The notes under the pieces were generated by a model. The model made no database searches and had not been told where the DNA came from. It was given only the letters and a program-made list of their open reading frames with translations. DNA of 64,000 nt from the NCBI RefSeq assembly GCF_019093865.1, contig NZ_JABJXD010000005.1:124001-188000 (forward strand). Direction: 5' to 3'. Numbering within the stretch: position 1 is the stretch's first letter; each line of letters opens with the position of its first letter. Source of the DNA: Lentibacillus saliphilus. GTDB taxonomy: Bacteria > Bacillota > Bacilli > Bacillales > Amphibacillaceae. The position numbers and the translations under genes are program-made. Shown in pieces: positions 62,704-64,000 of the stretch.

Positions 62704-63383
62704 GACCGAACCACCTCGTCCTTAGCAATCCTGCCGTCTTCAATCGAGATGATCCGATCGGCTTGAAGCGCAATCCGCTCATCATGGGTAATGACAATCA
62801 ACGTTTGATCATATGTTTTGTTGAACAACTTTAGGAGATCAACAATTTCGCTGCTGTTTTGACTATCGAGGTTTCCGGTAGGTTCATCAGCAAGCATGAG
62901 TGCAGGATTGCTAATAAGCGCTCTCCCGATCGACACACGTTGCTGCTGTCCACCAGAAAGCTGATTCGGTAAATGATTGAGCCGCTCTTTTAAGCCAAGA
63001 ATGTCAACAATATCATTAAACTGCTTTCGATCAACCGGATGGCCATCCAATAGAAGTGGCAGCGTCATATTCTCCTCAACGGTTAATACCGGAATCAAGT
63101 TATAAAATTGATAAATCAAGCCAATTTGTCGCCGGCGAAATATCGCCAGCTGTGTTTCGTTCAAGTCATAAATCGGTGTGTTATGGATGCTTATGCTGCC
63201 ACTCGTCGGCCTGTCCACGCCACCGAGTAAATGGAGCAACGTTGATTTCCCTGAACCAGAAGGTCCTATGATCGCAACAAACTCCCCTTTTTTGACTGAA
63301 AAAGAGACATCATCAAGTGCTTTTACTGCTGTCGCGCCTTTACCGTACACTTTGGAAAGATGATTTACCTGTAAAATATCCAT
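62700..63383 (-). CDS. MacB/LolD-type ABC transporter ATP-binding protein
   Basis: A 227-residue ATPase: Walker A GPSGSGKST, Q-loop IYQFYNLIPVLT, signature LSGGQQQR, Walker B ALMLADEPT, switch H in VITHDE. Partners the FtsX-type permease that it overlaps. This class drives conformational change (mechanotransmission) for peptide removal or signalling rather than transmembrane import. Confidence 0.9.
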   Translation of the reverse strand: MDILQVNHLSKVYGKGATAVKALDDVSFSVKKGEFVAIIGPSGSGKSTLLHLLGGVDRPTSGSISIHNTPIYDLNETQLAIFRRRQIGLIYQFYNLIPVLTVEENMTLPLLLDGHPVDRKQFNDIVDILGLKERLNHLPNQLSGGQQQRVSIGRALISNPALMLADEPTGNLDSQNSSEIVDLLKLFNKTYDQTLIVITHDERIALQADRIISIEDGRIAKDEVVRS

Positions 63384-63506
63384 GTTTTATACCTCCATAT
63401 GTGCTTCTTGTCTTTAGTGTACCGATCCAAAGTGACAGTAACGTGAATCGCTCAGTGACAATTTAGTCACTTAAAGAGAGGGACTACCGATCCCACCGCT
63501 TGAAAC

Positions 63507-63666
63507 CGCATATATCGTAAAAGAGCCGCATAAAATCAAAACGGTCCGTATAAATCGTAAAACAGCCGCATAACAAGAAATTCCACCGCATATATCATGA
63601 AACGTCCGCATAACCAATTGACCCGCCGCATAAAACCCATTTCAGCCGCATATCCCGTCCGAGCGA
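63507..63666. repeat. Second CGCATA array with exact 20-nt period
   Basis: CGCATA (or CGTATA at 63547) begins at 63507, 63527, 63547, 63567, 63587, 63607, 63627 and 63647, without one base of drift; the 14 bases between differ from each other and from those of the 28.6 kb array. Both arrays end with the same CGCATATCCCG. It fills the gap between the ABC pair and the histidine kinase gene; degenerate CATATCC/ACAAATCC traces continue to about 63740. Confidence 0.85.
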
Positions 63667-63752
63667 GGACTCTCAATTCCGAACTCAGCCTCATATCCAG
63701 TCTCTCAAATCCGAACTCAAACACAAATCCAGCTCGCGCCCACAGCGCCCAA

Positions 63753-64000
63753 CTAAATCACCTGCTTATAAAACTTTATGGAAAATTGCGTGCCGTGACC
63801 TTCTTCACTGTCGACATCGATCGTGCCGTCCTGGGCTGAAATAATGCTGTGTGCCATGGCCAGTCCGATACCGACGCTGTCCGCACTCGCATGCTTCCCT
63901 TTATGGAATCGATTAAAAATGTGCGGGCGTTCCTCCTTTGGAATACCGACGCCTGTGTCACGAATACAGATCTCTGTGAACAGCACATTTTCCGAATAAC
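63753..64000 (-). CDS. Sensor histidine kinase, C-terminal part, cut by the window edge
   Basis: The last 82 or so codons of a HisKA-type kinase, open to the window end: the ATP-binding G1 box DTGVGIPKEE, F box HIFNRFHKG, and G2 box VGIGLAMAHSI (GIGLA in place of the common GLGLA), then the closing HGTQFSIKF. It precedes the MacB-like ABC genes on the same strand, the usual arrangement of peptide-sensing two-component systems, but the repeat array and 370 bases lie between, so co-transcription is uncertain. Confidence 0.85.
   Translation of the reverse strand, partial: YSENVLFTEICIRDTGVGIPKEERPHIFNRFHKGKHASADSVGIGLAMAHSIISAQDGTIDVDSEEGHGTQFSIKFYKQVI

Noticed and set aside
63776-63988. Second minus-strand frame over the histidine kinase end
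   Set aside because: Out of frame with the clear kinase G1/F/G2 boxes; a shadow.

Overview
The window looks like chromosomal DNA of a low-to-moderate GC, endospore-forming member of the Bacillaceae. Evidence: a CotF-type spore coat protein, an MhqR-type regulator with its operator, a FosB-type metallothiol transferase, a minus-strand S-box (SAM-I) riboswitch in front of metNIQ, AGGAGG-like ribosome binding sites, TTG/GTG starts and many T-tailed terminators. The species cannot be fixed from this sequence. No rRNA, tRNA, CRISPR array, integrase or intact insertion sequence was seen.

Layout. 1-6.9 kb is metabolism and signalling: the 3' part of a D-lactate dehydrogenase gene, a YeeE/YedE sulfur transporter followed by a CoA-disulfide reductase-rhodanese fusion, a soluble PAS chemoreceptor and a CoA-transferase. 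7-8.8 kb is a decaying immunity/nuclease-toxin pair. 8.9-18 kb holds a TetR-controlled SDR plus MFS operon, an orphan oligopeptide-type permease pair, a WrbA-like quinone reductase with an MhqR regulator, an atypical epimerase, a VOC protein and an amidohydrolase. 18-28.6 kb holds a HIT protein, glycerol dehydrogenase, spore coat protein, an amidinohydrolase with an amino acid permease, a YqcI/YcgG protein, a LysE exporter, an Hsp20 remnant, an ECF sigma operon and an ASCH protein.

28.65-29.4 kb is a repeat array built on an exact 20-nt period (CGCATA anchors) and organised into about 198-bp higher-order units. A second array with the same period and anchor but different spacer bases lies at 63.5 kb. 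29.6-33.8 kb holds an S66 peptidase, a RelE-type toxin-antitoxin pair, a TipA-like MerR regulator and an HI0933-type flavoprotein. 34.6-37.8 kb is a five-gene operon: ABC ATPase, permease, small membrane protein, site-2-protease-like protein, and an 81-residue membrane protein with a Trp-rich tail. It resembles a peptide export or immunity cluster.

39-51.7 kb is an exopolysaccharide locus: polymerase, glycosyltransferase, deacetylase, PHP phosphatase, fused Wzz/BY-kinase, epimerase, phosphoglycosyltransferase, two ATP-grasp enzymes and a flippase. It contains an inserted module of a carboxymuconolactone decarboxylase-like gene and a broken MarR gene. 52-64 kb holds small membrane proteins, fosB, a nonsense-interrupted M20 hydrolase beside metNIQ, a dCache chemoreceptor, a MacB-type ABC pair and the end of a histidine kinase gene.

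Four genes each carry one in-frame stop (7127, 8073, 43371, 54035). The most unusual features are the 20-nt-period arrays, the 34.6-37.8 kb peptide-like operon, and two promoters with the same Rex/FNR-type operator placed identically just after the -10 box.
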